Source of the DNA: Epiperipatus broadwayi
Lineage: Eukaryota; Onychophora; Udeonychophora; Euonychophora; Peripatidae
Assembly: GCA_028023455.1 (NCBI GenBank)
Contig: JAQFVV010000186.1
Location: forward strand, 2,384,700 to 2,448,699
Length of the DNA: 64,000 nt
Direction: 5' to 3'
A program made the position numbers and the translations under genes. Shown in pieces: positions 1 through 12,487 of the stretch (within the stretch, counting starts at the first letter, position 1; every line of letters starts with the position of its first letter). The notes beneath the pieces are model-generated. The model was given only the letters and a program-made list of their open reading frames with translations. It did no database searches and was not told the DNA's origin.

Positions 1-1692
1 TGTAATATCCTATAAAGCAATATTTTTTAAAATTTCTGTTTGATTGGCCATCTAAATCCATCTTTTTTTACAAAACCGGAAGTAGAGATTTTTTTCTGTA
101 GTTTTAATAATCATCTTCCAATTTTTGAAAATTTTGCAAAAATGCAAAAAAATCCTTGATTTTTCAACTGTCTAAATCAAATTTGTAATGATCAATTTGC
201 TTTTTTCAAAACTATATTAAAAAATTTTGATTGCTGTTTTTCATTCTCCATTTATATTTGTTGACAACTAGTTATTGATAATGTTGCTTCAGATGATGAC
301 CCTTCGGCCAGAATGATTTGCCATCTTAACAAATATAATGATATTTTGTATAACAATCAAGGAATACAGCACAAAATATATTCATTAAAGGTTTCTTTTG
401 AAAACGTTATTGTTTACAAGTTGATTGATAATCATTTGAGATATTTATTAATAAGGAATTTTTCATATTTACATGAAGCTTATTTTAATACACTTCACTA
501 ATGTAGTTTTCTTCTTTTATTACATGCAATTTATTAATTGCTAGATAACTACATGGGAATTTATTTGAAGAAAATTTTTAGTATTTAAAGTTTATGACTT
601 ATTCTTAAATATTTTGCCAGTCATGCATTATAGCTAGCTACTTTTAAAGTTGAAGTAAATTAAAATGAGACAATGAGTTTGGCCATTTTGAGGTAGTTTT
701 TAAGTTAATATAAAGAAATAAGCTAATATAAAGAATTATCGTATTACTTATATAATAATTTTTCCTCTTGCACTTTAACTCTAAATGTGCAGCTGAAAAT
801 CAGTACAGATTAGTGGCTTCTGCATTTGGAAAATATATAAATGATTAATTACAGAATATTTTTGTTCATAATGTTAGTGAAGATTATATCTGTAAATAAC
901 AAAAATGTTCCCTTATAAATTTTTATTTGTAGAAATAAGCAGACTAAAGTTTATTTGTGTAAATTATTTGTAGAAAAAAACTAAATCTTTAAGATCCAAA
1001 CTGAAAAAATGTGTAATTGAATTAAAACATTTGTACTGTGATTAGAAATGTTCTTGATAAAATTATTAAACAATTGATTTTTAAAACAAACAGGGATATA
1101 GTATTTTTTTTGGATAACAAATGATTTGACTCCAATAATATACCAGTCTAGATAATTGAATATGCCAGAATAGATTGAGTGAATGTCAACAATATCCTCC
1201 TGGATGATCCATTTCTATAGGTGCCAAAATATACCCAAGAATCACTTACGTCTCCCAAATTTTTTAAAATTTTGATAGACCTTCAGGTTCAAAGTATAAA
1301 TTAATAATTGTTTTGGTTGTATTTATGAATTAATATTTATATAATACAATCACTCAAATAGTGGACCTGTTTTATATGTGGGTTTTTGTTATTAGCCTTA
1401 TAATAAATGTTATGTAAAAAGTTCTCCGTGGCCAGTCATGATTAATATATTTTTGTTATATGTATTCATCAGAACCTGCTCACTGTCTAAATCAACTTGG
1501 AAGTCTCACCAGTAGTAAGTAGCTACCTTCAAATATAGCAGCTCAAAATTCAAGAGTTGAGACTGAAAGAAATTTAATATAGTAATAGTGCAGTACTTCA
1601 ACCAAAACTAAATGTTTCATAATATATTAGTATTGCCTCAACAGAAATTAAAAATCACATGGTCATTATTTCTTACACTTGCTCAGGTTGTT
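1..1692. other. AT-rich DNA, no gene recognised
   Basis: Only short chance reading frames with no recognisable protein similarity are present on either strand. No RNA gene, terminal repeat or retroelement motif was seen. Confidence 0.6.
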
Positions 1693-1800
1693 AAAACAGG
1701 CAAAACTCTCCATACAGTAGTGCCACTCAGTGCATGCCAGACTAATCAATGGATGCAAGGTTTGTGCAATGTTTTTGCATAAAATTCTTATGTAGTGCCT

Positions 1801-1850
1801 GCTCATCTATTATCCCTAGACTAGTTTCAAATTTGTGGCTTTCATCAGTG
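1801..1850 (-). ncRNA. Hammerhead-like ribozyme motif, inverted arm copy (family 1)
   Basis: Read on the minus strand it has CTGATGA (1842-1848), then AAGCCACAAATTT, then GAAACTAGTC. The core and stem III are intact, but the 3' strand of stem II has drifted (ATTT where GCT is expected), so this copy is probably inactive. The inverted arm stops just upstream of the ribozyme core. Confidence 0.5.
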
Positions 1851-2061
1851 TCTAATAGGATAATGGTGACTATGGTTATTAAAGAACCAAAGACAGCAAA
1901 ATGCATTGGTATTGAACTTCATTCAGACCTATATGATTACATAAGCCAATTGAAAATATTATTATTTTCACTTTTAGACTCATAGTTTTGTAGTTAAATA
2001 AAGATAAAAGGTGGTGGCTGAAGGGTTGCATTATGTCCTAATATCTAGGTGCAGTGCTCTC

Positions 2062-2124
2062 AGATCCAACACTTCTCACTGATGAAAGTCATAAGCTAGA
2101 AACTAGTCTTGAGATATTGGATGA
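2062..2124 (+). ncRNA. Type I hammerhead-like ribozyme (family 1, copy B)
   Basis: The core CTGATGA lies at 2079-2085, followed by stem II AAGT-cataa-GCTA and GAAAC, a self-complementary ACTAGT stem III, and the GTC cleavage site ending at 2108. The distal part of stem I is intact: ATCCAA (2063-2068) pairs with TTGGAT (2117-2122). The proximal part has decayed to four of six pairs, two of them wobble. The first stem II pair is A·A instead of G-C. In the hammerhead family a very short stem III usually means activity as a dimer, which suits a tandem transcript. Confidence 0.6.
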
Positions 2125-2500
2125 GCATGCATTAGAGAGATTTTATGCATAAACCTTCTTGCATCCATTGATTACTCTGGCTTGCACTGAGAGGCACTAC
2201 TGTATATCAAGTTTTTCCTGTTTCAAAAGTTTGAGCAAACATAAAAAATGTTTTTCAGGTGGTGTTTAGCATTTTAATAGCAATCCTGCCTAAGAGGATA
2301 GAGGTGGCTATGCTTATTAAAGAATAAGACATCAAAATGTATGGGTAGTGAACTGAGTTCAGATCTATGTGACTATATAAGCTATTGAGCTTGGATTGAA
2401 AATATGTTGTCAATTTTACATTCACATTTTAATAGTTAAGATAAAAGGTGGCTGATGCATGGTTGCATTAGATCCTAAGATCTAGGTGCAGTGCTCTCAG

Positions 2501-2553
2501 ATCCAAGGCTCCTCACTGATGAAAGCCACAGAAAATAGTCTGGGAATATGGAA
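2501..2553 (+). ncRNA. Hammerhead-like ribozyme motif, damaged (family 1, copy C)
   Basis: CTGATGA at 2516-2522 is followed by AAGCCACA and then directly by GAAAATAGTC. The 3' half of stem II is deleted and GAAAC has become GAAAA, so this copy is broken. It aligns with copy B 437 bp upstream. Confidence 0.45.
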
Positions 2554-2659
2554 AGAGTAGACACTAGATAGAAATTTTATGCACAAGTCTTGCATTCATT
2601 GATTACTCGGGCTTGCACTGAATGGAGCTACTGTATGGAGTTTTGCTGGTTTTAGAAAT

Positions 2660-4388
2660 TAAAAATGATACATCGGGATGATGCAGTAACATCAATCCAA
2701 ATATTAGCAATTGCACATAATTAATTACCTTCAGACAAAATCAATAAGGATGATGCAGTGACATCAGTACAATATGGAAACATTCATATAAAGTAGGTGA
2801 ATATTATTAACTTTAAAGAAAATCAATAGTTGCTCTGCAGAATAATTTCTTTAGCAAATTTGATATAAATAATTAACAGGGTGGTTGACATATACATATT
2901 AATTAATAATATAGTTAATGAGAAACTAAAAGCAGCAACTTTAATGTAAGTAGCAGGCAAAGAATTGGTACAAGTGGCTAACTATTATGTGAATCAAAAT
3001 TCCCAGCAGATGTGCCATTTTATGATGTAATTAAAAATTAAATAAATATTTCAATTCAGTGAAATCTAGATATGTAGGCATCTGTGATTTAAAAATAGAC
3101 ACCTGGCTGGAAATAGAGCATTCAAAAAAATTAATGTAAGATTGCAATTACTCACTATGAAATGTTTTTGGTATTGGTTAAAAATGCTTCTTGCCCACTT
3201 ATTGTGTGGAATGATTGATAAAAAATTAAGGCAACCATTGTTGAGCAGATAAATGTTATAAAAAATGGGATTAGCACACAATACTGTTGTTGAACAGGTA
3301 TACAAATTTGGAAGTGATGCAAAGTTTGTAAACCACCATACAAATGTAAATAAAATGGATTTGTCAAAACTATAAAAAAGAAAAACCAAATAAAGCTGAG
3401 AGCTCTAAAATTTCTTATTGATACAGAAATGAAAATCATTTAAAAAAGTTTCAATTTTAACAATGACTGCTAATATGCATGTGCATTGTAGACCACTCTC
3501 CTTGAGTTTGTTGATAATATCTGTAAAAATAATATCAATCTGCCATTATCTGGCATTCTAGAAATGACAGTATAGAAGAAATTAAATGACAGTCAAATCA
3601 TGCTTGATACATATGCTTTTGATCAGAAAATTAAAATGTGATCCCCATTTTAAAAATAGATTTGACAGCAAGTGACGGGCATAAAAATTTCAACAAAATT
3701 GTGAAACTAAATTTAAAAGTAAAATAGAAAGCGACCTCTGTCTATAACTAATAAAAACATTTTCTATATTAAAACAAAAAAAATTGTATATAGCAGTGGC
3801 AGATCCAAAGCTGTATTAAACCTCATTCAGTGAAATGTTTTAATGCATTAGCCAAGAAAAAAGTCTAGAGTATGTAATTTTTAATCATGGTAGACAGATG
3901 GGAAGCTGTGAATCAATGGAATGATGCATTACATATTTAAACCAATGAAGTAAATCAAACAGATGACCAATTAGTACTCATTTTTAAGTTGTAGAAAATG
4001 GACTTACAGCAAAAAAATATAATTTGCAGAATCTTGATAGGGAATAGATTGAGAGGACAGGTCTAATAAATTTTTGAATATGTATGAAGGTTAATTATAT
4101 TAAAAAGTTAGCTAAAATATAGTTTTTGAAATTATCAACTTTTAAACTGGGATATTAATAAAATATAGTGAATTTAAAAATAACCAATGGTGCAACCTAT
4201 ACTGTAATAATGTAATGAGAATTTTGATATCTCTTCCACAAAATTTGCTAGAAAACGTATGTGTGAAGAATTATCTCAAAATAAAAATAATTAATTAAAT
4301 CTCATCACATTATTGTGATCACAGCAAAATTATATTGTACTTCAATGACATATTGTCATATTCTTTATATTGTCCATTTATATACAAA
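2660..4388. other. AT-rich DNA, no gene recognised
   Basis: A short direct repeat, GATGATGCAGTRACATCA, occurs near 2678 and 2750. The two overlapping minus reading frames at 3066-3439 have hydrophobic low-complexity translations and match no family I know. The rest reads as decayed intergenic DNA. Confidence 0.5.
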
Positions 4389-7300
4389 TATCATCAACCA
4401 TTATCAATCCACTGCAGGATGCAGATCTCTCCAAGTTCAATCCATCTCTCCAATCTTTAGCCTTTTGACTCCACATCACTGCTGCACACTTTTTATTTCA
4501 TCCATCCATCTCACATATGATCTCTTTCTGGGTCTTTTACAATCTATTGGAATCTGGTTTAAGATTTCAATTGTCCATCTACTATCATTTCTTCTAGCAA
4601 TATGTCCAGCTCAACTCCACTTCAATCTTTTAATTTTTTCAATGAGGTCAGTAACACCTGTTTGTTCTCTTACCCATACATTGTATTTTCGATCTCTTCT
4701 TGTTACTCCCAACATGCATCTCTCCATACTTTTTTGAGTGATCTGAAGTCTCTGTATTGCTCTTCTATTAAGTGTCCAAGTCTCAGATCCATAAGTAAGA
4801 ACTGGTAAAACATTTATTAAAAACCTTCCTTTTCAAATACATAGGCATATTTCCTTTTAGTATCAAGTTATTTCTACCAAAAGCACTCCAACCAAGTTTA
4901 ATTCTGTGATTAATTTACTCCATTATGTTTCCATCTATATGAATAATCTGACCAAGGCATTTGTAATTGTAAACTTCTCAATTTCAACATAATCAATCTT
5001 TATTTTCACCTTTTGAGCAAATCGATTAAACATTACTTTAGTCTTTTCAACATTTATCGTTAGTCCTACTTTCATCTGATAACTCCTGCAACATTTCTTG
5101 CAGCTCTAAAGCATTATTTGCAAAAACAACTACATCATCTGCAAAATCTAAATGACTTAAATAATCTCCATTTACTTTCACTCCTTTAGTTTCCCATTTT
5201 AATCCACAAAATACTTCTTGCAGCACTGCTGTAAAACGTTTGGAGATATGGAGTCAGCTTGTCTTACACCCTTCTCAATGTTGACTTTCCCAGTATCATT
5301 ATGTAATCTAATTGTTGCTGTTGCATTTTTATAAATATTCTTTAAAATATGACAATATCCTGGATCTATACCTTGATGATCCAATGCTTTAATCACTGAA
5401 GAAATGTTTATAGAATCAAATGCCTTTTCATAATCTACAAATCCAAAACATAATGACAACTCATATTCATTTGTCCTTTCTATAACTTCTCTCAATACCT
5501 GGATATGATCTACTGTACTAAAACCACTTTTAAATCCAGATTGTTCTCTTGGTTGGTGGAAATCCAATGTTCTCTGTAGACGCGCGGTCTGTGATTTCTA
5601 ATATCTTCTTTATCACCTTTTTTAAATATTAATATTATTACTGTATTCTTCCAATCATCTGGTACATCTTTATCATTTAGACATTTGGTATATAACTTTG
5701 CTAAAATTGTTTCTATTTCTTCACCTGCTTCTTTTAATATATCAATTATAATTCCATCATTACCTGGAGCCTTTCCTTTCTTCATACATTTAATTGCATG
5801 TCTCACTTCTTCATTTAAAATTCTGGGCAATTTGGAAGATGTAATAGATATAGGAGGTACTTGTTCTTTATTACTATATAATTCTTGATAAAAGTCTTCT
5901 ATCCATTTCATGATGTCATCTCTCTTTTTAATAATAATTCCATCTTTTTTTCTTATTGCAGATATAAATTTCCTACCAATACCAAAATGTTGTTTTACAT
6001 TCTTGAGACTTTTATTTTCTTCTACAGCTTTTCTTGCTAGTTCACAGTTATACTTTCTTATATCATTTTCAACTTTTTTCTGCACCATTTTACAAAATTC
6101 GAGATATTCAATCCTTTTTAATGCATCATTTTTGTATATCTTCATATTCCTTCTTTTCTTCATAAATTCTCTAATCTCAATAGAAATTTTATTGGTCAAT
6201 TGCTGCTTTTTTCTACCAGCTATCTTTGTTGCAGTTTTTAAAAGTATATCAGTTATTTTCATATTTCTTAAATCTAAATCATGTTCAAAATCAACTAATA
6301 CTTGAAACCGATTTGTAAGTTCTAATTTAAATTCATTAAAATGTTTCTGAAGATTAGGAATATCAACTGTAAATATTGTTTTTCCTAATAATTTTTGTCT
6401 CTAGTTTTGCATTAACACTTATCTTAAATCTTACTAATCGATGATCACTTCCTGTGTTAAATTTATTAAGAACATTACAATCTTGAAATATGTATTTTCT
6501 GTTAGTCAAAATATAATCCAATTCTGCTGTACCTTCATTTGGATGCTTCCATGTCCATTTCCTTTTAACATTTTTCTCAAAAAATGAATTCATAATATAA
6601 AGTTTTTCTTTTTCTGCAAACTCCACAAGTCTATGTCTTCTCTCATTTCTATTACCATAACCAAAATTACCTATAGCACTTTCATCTTTCATTTGTTTAC
6701 CAATTCTCACATTAAAGTCTCGCATAACAATTTTAAAATGTTGTTTACTCTGATCAAAAGCCTTTTGTACATCCATATAAAAATCTTCTACTACTTCATC
6801 ACTATGAGAACTTGTTGGGCATAAACCTGAATTATCTGCATTTGGTATCTGCTATTAAGTTGTAAAACTAATCTTGCCACTCTATCTGATACACCATCAA
6901 TCTCCACAATGTTGTTCTTCCACTTTTTATTTATAATGAATCCTACTCCACTTGTATTTCCAATATTTGTGCCTTTATAGTAGAGTATATGTCCACTTTT
7001 TAAATCAATTGTCTCTTCACCTTTTCTTCTAACTTCACAAAGTCCAATAATGCCCCATTTAATATAAGACAGTTCTTCTAATTCTTGCAATCTTCTTTCA
7101 CTTGAAAGTGATTGCAGTTGTTAGTACCTAAATAAAGTCATCATCAAATCGCAACCTGGTCTGCAATCAGGGAATTCTTAGCACCCTCCACCTTCAGCCA
7201 TCAACTGCTGCCTTGTTTGTTACTTGAAAGTGATTGCAGTTGTTAGTACCTAAATAAAGTCATCATCAAATCGCAGCCTGGGTCTGCAATCAGGGAATTC

Positions 7301-7695
7301 TTAGCACCCTCCACCTTCAGCCATCAACTGCTGCCTTGTTTGGTGACTTTACAGCCTTCTGGGAATAAGGGCCATGATTTATTTTGTCTGTCATAGTTGT
7401 TTATATGTATTGTAAAAATATTTATCATTTACACAAACATTCATTCTGCCTTATCCGGCAACTGAGAAGAAAGACCATGGTATTTCTTGATCTTAAACTC
7501 AGAGGTAAAATCCAATAAATTCACCATGTTGGCTAATGCGTGCTGGTGAGCAGCCCATCCATGTTCGTACACTATATGAATAATCACATAGTAATATTAG
7601 CTGCAATGACAAGAACGTATGGAGTGGACATTAGGAATTTGGCCTGCTCGGTTCCTTTAAGGCTCCATGAGGAATCAAAGGGTCTTCTTTTAGTT
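4389..7695 (-). mobile_element. RTE-type LINE retrotransposon, copy 1 (broken)
   Basis: Read on the minus strand, the 5' region (7695 to about 7100) is followed by an apurinic-like endonuclease (about 7090-6363) and then a reverse transcriptase (about 6262-4400). Endonuclease signs are CEVRRKGEE, SGVGFIINKKW, a degraded IQVYAP and the C-terminal GSDHRLVRFKI. RT signs are [45 protein letters not shown] and FADDVVVF, with a C-terminal region like RTE proteins. The start and frame change several times, so no single protein survives. Compared with copy 2 there is a deletion of about 58 bp near 5582 that removes part of the RT palm, and the usually invariant QGD motif is QAD. The 3' end has a TGATGAT-like tail, typical of RTE. 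RTE elements nick target DNA and prime cDNA from the nick. This copy cannot be active. Confidence 0.88.
7100..7343. repeat. 122-bp tandem duplication inside LINE copy 1
   Basis: 7100-7221 is repeated almost exactly at 7222-7343. Both begin ACTTGAAAGTGATTGCAGTT and end CTGCTGCCTTGTTT. The unit falls at the junction of the 5' region and the endonuclease start. LINE copy 2 has it once (about 16648-16765), so the duplication happened after the copies diverged or in this copy's source. Confidence 0.9.
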
Positions 7696-8272
7696 GTAAG
7701 CAATATTTAATGGCAAAGTGGTGAATCACTGAAGAGGCTGCTTTATACAGCTAATTTCCAGCATTCCACATAGCATGAAATCGAATTTCTAAACACAAAA
7801 ATAATTTTATAAAATTTTATTTAATGAAAGATACATTGAGAAAATTATAAAATACATCATGTAAACTATTTCCATATAAAATCTGAATATCATGGCCACA
7901 AAATTTTTAATTAAATTGCAAATTTTTATTGTATTTAGAATAACAATTGTTATAGGTATAACTGATGAATCAGTTCGGAATTCTTCTTACAATGTAGATT
8001 GTAAATCTTTCTTTAAAATATTTTTTACCATAAAAAAAACTTTTCCCAAAAACTACTGAAAACAGCAACAATTAAATAAATACACAAAACTGTTACACTT
8101 GAAATTCTCAATTTATATTGATATATATATATAATTCTAAATAGAATGAGGAAATGCACCACTTTTTATAGGAGGCAATTTGCATACATTTGCATATAAC
8201 TAGTAATCTGAAAAGACTATGAATATGGAGCAACAAGGGCTCTGAAAGTGCTAAGTCTGTAAATTAGAATAC

Positions 8273-8274
<2 letters not shown>
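7696..8274. other. AT-rich DNA, nothing recognised
   Basis: No coding, RNA or repeat signal stands out between the LINE 5' end and the dinucleotide repeat. Confidence 0.5.

Positions 8275-8317
<43 letters not shown>
8275..8317. repeat. (TA)n microsatellite
   Basis: An uninterrupted alternating TA tract of about 43 bases, likely length-polymorphic. Confidence 0.95.
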
Positions 8318-8321
<4 letters not shown>

Positions 8322-10440
8322 AAAGCCTACAAATTATTACATAAACAGTTTCACCGCAATGCATCAGCATATTATTAATTATAAAATATTGTAGTTTTTA
8401 TTTTTAAAGTAGTTATACCATACATATCTTGATTATCAAAATGTTTATAGGCATATAAGTTTATATCACCATTTTGCAATGTTTTAATAAATCTTCATTT
8501 CATACTTTTAATGTGTTTAGATTATGAATAAAATTAAAGCCTTTATTAAGGTGTTTCAACTGTACATCTCCATAATTAATATGGATATAGCTGCAGGTAT
8601 GAAAAATATTGATTTTAAGATGTTTAGCATCATTTATTGATTTGATTCTTCATATTGAAATTAATTTTCTTTACATTTTATATTTCTGCAAAAACTGGAT
8701 TTATATAATGTTGGCTTAATACATTCATTGCAGATATATTTTCAAAATTTTGATGGTCCTGAGATTCTTTATATTATTTGTAATATAGATGAGATTTTCT
8801 GTATTTGTATGTTGAATGTCAGATTCCATGTCATTTCGCTTAAAAGGTTTAATATATACAGCCAAATGAGAATATAATATACAAATATAAATGTTTGAAA
8901 TTAAATTATATGCCTAAACTTTAAAATATATCTTATCTGAAAGAGCCTAGTACATTTCTTTATTATTTTTAAACAAATAGCTTCAATTTAACATTCCCAT
9001 CTATTACTAGAAAGTGATTTTAAATTTAAATTTGTAATATGTATTTTTTCATATACCTCACTATTTTACAGATAACAAAATATATTTTAAAATAAAATTT
9101 CAGATGCATCATTAATTACTAAATTTAATGAATTTGCAGGATAGTTATGTGAATTGGAAATATTAATATTCATTAATTCTAAAAAAATTATAACAAATTC
9201 AAATAATCATTAATGAATATCAATTATTGACTGAAAGGTTTTATAATGTTCAAAATTGTCTGCAATATTTGTACCGTTGTTATGAACACATACCTAATAG
9301 CAACTGTTAACTGATGGATATGATTTATATGCAGGATAGTATCAAGAATTAGTCAATAATAATTTGAATATTTAATCTTCTAAAAAATTTTCCTTTATTG
9401 TTTGAGTAATATTATGAAGGACTTCATTTTGAATTTCATCAAATAAATGAGCAATAAACTTTTTTGCTGTTTGAATATGATGCAAATGTTTTGATATTTT
9501 TGAAATGAATTTTAAGGAAAACGATATGAATTTTAAAATGACTATATATCATTTTGAAAATTTTTTCATGAAAGCTGAACACTTTCTTGATAAATATTTA
9601 GATTCCCAATATTTCTTTATTTATGTTGTGTATTGAATCAGTTGTACTTTTTTTTATAACTTTACTTTATGTTCATGTTTTGGTACATGTGGAACTTGTT
9701 TCATATTTAATATAGGATGCAGGTGTTAATAATTATCAGACTTCTATTTATTACTATGTTGTATATTCCAATTGTGAAATAATTTGTAGTAACAAAAAAG
9801 AATCAATTTTGTATAAACCAAAATACTTTCAAAAATTTTGGCTCCATTTGGTAATCATAAAATGTTTCTAAAAATTTTGCAATCAGATTCATTTTTAGAA
9901 AATAAACCTTATTAACTATAAGACTAATACAATTTTCCACTAGAAAATCTCTATTTGTTATATCCTTCTTTTCCTCACAGCCTAATCTAATTCATTAACA
10001 TTAAGTTTAATTTAAAATCAGATGGTTCAAATTTTTTACTCAGTATCACAACTTTCATCTACTCCTGGCAATGTTTTTAGACTTTTGCATCCATTTTCAC
10101 AATTATGTTATTCATTAAATTTATATTGAAGTATTGAAAATAACAAAATGTTTGCCAAGATAAATGCTTCTTTAAAACTATCTGCTTTTTGTTCTTTTGT
10201 TGTTGATGTTCAAAATTTGATGTGATTTTTTATGTTCAACCTCTTCTCATTGTAATCATATTTTTTGCTTTGAACTCAAGATACATTTTTTGAATTTTTG
10301 CCAATATCTAAAAGTTAAGAATTTATATTAAATTTACATTTATTTAATGAAAAAAAATTAAATTTTCATGCTTACATTCTTTACATGCTAAGTTTTTAGA
10401 AGCCACTGCCATGCATTGGACATTGTTTTGTTCAATGATT
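8318..10440. other. AT-rich DNA, no gene recognised
   Basis: Very AT-rich, with only short chance frames. No conserved motif or terminal repeat was seen. Confidence 0.55.
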
Positions 10441-10663
10441 GGTTATATTGGACAATTATTAAAACAGGCAAAACTCTCCATACAGTAGTGCCAACAAGAG
10501 TAATCAATGGATGCCAGAAGGCTTATGCACAAGCCTTCTGGCATCCATTGATTACTCTGGTTGTCACTACTGTATGGAGAGTTTTGACTGTTTTAATAAC
10601 AGTTTATGTGCTAGCAGAAGAAATAGTGATCATGTGATGTTTAGTGGTTATATTGGACAACTA
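10441..10663. mobile_element. Short palindromic insertion from family 1 unit ends, flanked by an 18-bp direct repeat
   Basis: Two 66-base arms, 10459-10524 and 10531-10596, are reverse complements with three mismatches, separated by the 6-base loop ATGCAC. The arms match the unit tail seen at 46490-46557 and 47160-47228. After the palindrome the sequence continues as the next unit start (TTTATGTGCTAG, then GTGATCATGTGATG). GGTTATATTGGACAA plus three bases occurs at 10441-10458 and again at 10646-10663 (17 of 18 match), which looks like a long target-site duplication. A long duplication fits target-primed reverse transcription better than cut-and-paste transposition. The ribozyme core itself is absent here. 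Confidence 0.7.
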
Positions 10664-10858
10664 TGACAAAAATTTGAACATTTAATTGGTTTCATAATAT
10701 ATAAATTTTTTAGCTGATTTCCCACTAGAGAGGACCACTTCAAAAATTTCAAATAATATTCTATATTTTTTCAAATAATTGAGTGATATTAAATGACAAT
10801 GTGAATATTAAAAAAATTTTTAAAAATTAAATACTTAAATATTTTTTTTATTGTTTTT

Positions 10859-10920
10859 TTGGATTTGAACTACTGTGAGTGAGGTTTATATTCTGCCTCA
10901 GCTGAGCTGCAGGTCCAACA
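10859..10920 (-). other. tRNA-like / SINE-head sequence
   Basis: On the minus strand there is an A-box-like GCAGCTCAGCTGAGG, then about 35 bases later a B-box-like AGTTCAAATCC, followed by an A-rich stretch. Box spacing suits RNA polymerase III promoters of tRNA genes or tRNA-derived SINEs. The T-arm does not pair properly, so it is not an intact tRNA. It may be a tRNA pseudogene or a SINE head with an A-rich tail. Confidence 0.3.
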
Positions 10921-10925
10921 TGAAA

Positions 10926-12060
10926 AAAATTTTGGGATATATTTGGGTATCAAAGTTATTTGGATTCTGTGGGCCAGTTTAACTAGGAAATGAATGGTTA
11001 AAATTGAAGGAATGTCAGTTTAGTAAAACATATAAACACATATTAGTATTTAAAAAATATGATTAAGAAATGTAGCAACTTATCTTATGATCATTGTCTA
11101 ATGTTCTCAGACTACCATAAATATTGTGATATTTTAAAATAAGTTTATTTTTAAGTAAATTAGTAATTATGCATATTTTTTATGAAATAAATCTACCTTC
11201 CTTTTTAATGAAGTTCATGTTGAAAATATTGATTTTTAAATAAATTATTAAAATGTGTGGTGTTTTATAAATATTACTTATTTGATATTTTTTATTACTA
11301 TAACTATTAATGATACAATAATCTCTTCTGAATAGTCTATTCTATTGGGAATTTTTTTTTGATATAACATATATAAAATATTTCTGACTTTTTTAAAAAG
11401 ACTTAAGAAAAAAATCATTTCATATTTCAATAGTGAATGAATTAGCTCAAAACTGTAAACATTATACATATAAAATTTATTGTTATTTATATTAAATTGT
11501 AATAATGGAAATTTTTATTATCATGGCAACATGAGGTGCCTTTGTGCACATCACAACATTCCATGGTGGCCCTAATAATGTTTATGTTCATATTGTCAAT
11601 TTTATAGTTTAGAACCCAGAATGCTGTCATGTTTGTTGGCTAATGGGTGGTAAATCAATAAAATTTAGTAATTCTAAATTATAACTGGACAGAATTTGTG
11701 GGAATAGAAATAAAATGAAAGATAAATTAAATATAAAAGTGTGCTAGCCAAGAAGTTTAACTCTTAACTTGTTAGGTAATGTTTTGCTTATCATATTCTT
11801 TTCAATTTTTCAATATATGATGTTGCTTTTAGAAGTATATAATACTGTAAAATTTTTACCAAATTATGCTAAAATTTGATTTTATTTTCCTTCTATAAAA
11901 AAAAACTATGAATAAAAATAACATGTACACAATTATGTGATATTTGTTGCTCGGTCAATCCATTTAATGCTATATATAAGAAATTTGCACAAATTTGTAA
12001 TGGTCTACAAAAATTAATTGAAATAAGATCATAGCTAAAGATATACATTCATAACCAATT
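10926..12060. other. AT-rich DNA, no gene recognised
   Basis: No supported feature. A small minus reading frame near 11278-11469 has a low-complexity translation and is not convincing. Confidence 0.5.
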
Positions 12061-12100
12061 TTATCTAATGAGCATGCCAACAGGTCTTAACAAGCTTTTC

Positions 12101-12168
12101 AGAATATCTCTATTTTCAGACTGGGTTCTAGCTTCTGGCTTTCCTCAGTGAGGTGCTAGAATATTCAA
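12101..12168 (-). ncRNA. Type I hammerhead-like ribozyme (family 2, inverted arm)
   Basis: On the minus strand CTGAGGA is followed by AAGCCAGAAGCTA and GAACCCAGTC. Position 7 of the core (here G) is known to tolerate any base. GAAAC has become GAACC, which would weaken it. Stem I pairs well: proximal TCA with TGA, and distal GAATATTCTA with TAGAGATATTC (10 pairs, one bulged G). These distal bases differ from family 1 (ATCCAA/TTGGAT) yet still pair, which supports a conserved fold. Confidence 0.5.
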
Positions 12169-12487
12169 GCATTAGATTTAAAATACCAGGTCAAGCCCAG
12201 CACTTTATCTAATGGTTAATTGTAATACAAGCTTAATAAATTACATCATGTGACATACAAATTGATTTCTTTGCAGTTATATTTTTTGTTCTTAAGGTTT
12301 TGGTGATTTTATATTACTAAAGCTATTGATATATGATGTGTCTAAACTTGGTTCAGTCCTGTATGTCTATTTAAATTAAGATAGCTGGATTGGAAAACAT
12401 GGATGTAGAAAAAATTCAGATTTGTTATTTAATAGTTAACCATTAGATAGTGCTGAGCTTGACCTGGTATTTTAAATCTAATGCATA

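Larger units (their letters stand above)
1693..2650 (+). mobile_element. Family 1 ribozyme-bearing unit: inverted partial arm plus two tandem units
   Basis: The locus begins with a minus-oriented partial unit (1693-1850), continues with a plus unit (about 1851-2232) and a second plus unit (about 2233-2650). The two plus units share, in order, a block about a pair of words TCCTGCC/TAAGAGGATAG, GTAGTGAACTGAGTTCAGA, AAGATAAAAGGTGG, GTGCAGTGCTCTCAGATCC, a hammerhead-like core, and a tail with CATTGATTAC and TACTGTATGGAGTTTTGC. The ribozyme cores at 2079 and 2516 are 437 bp apart, which gives the unit length. The left arm is the inverse of the tail of the first unit, so the outer ends look like terminal inverted repeats. 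There is no open reading frame, so the element must be non-autonomous. This tandem plus inverted arrangement is known for Penelope-like elements and for retrozymes. Placing it in that group is inference from architecture and the ribozyme core. Confidence 0.65.

Noticed and set aside
4315-4737. Plus frame of 140 codons at the LINE 3' end
   Set aside because: Antisense to the C-terminal RT region, with a parallel frame at the same place in copy 2.
5910-6305. Plus frame of 131 codons in LINE copy 1
   Set aside because: Antisense to the LINE reverse transcriptase region, which explains it better.
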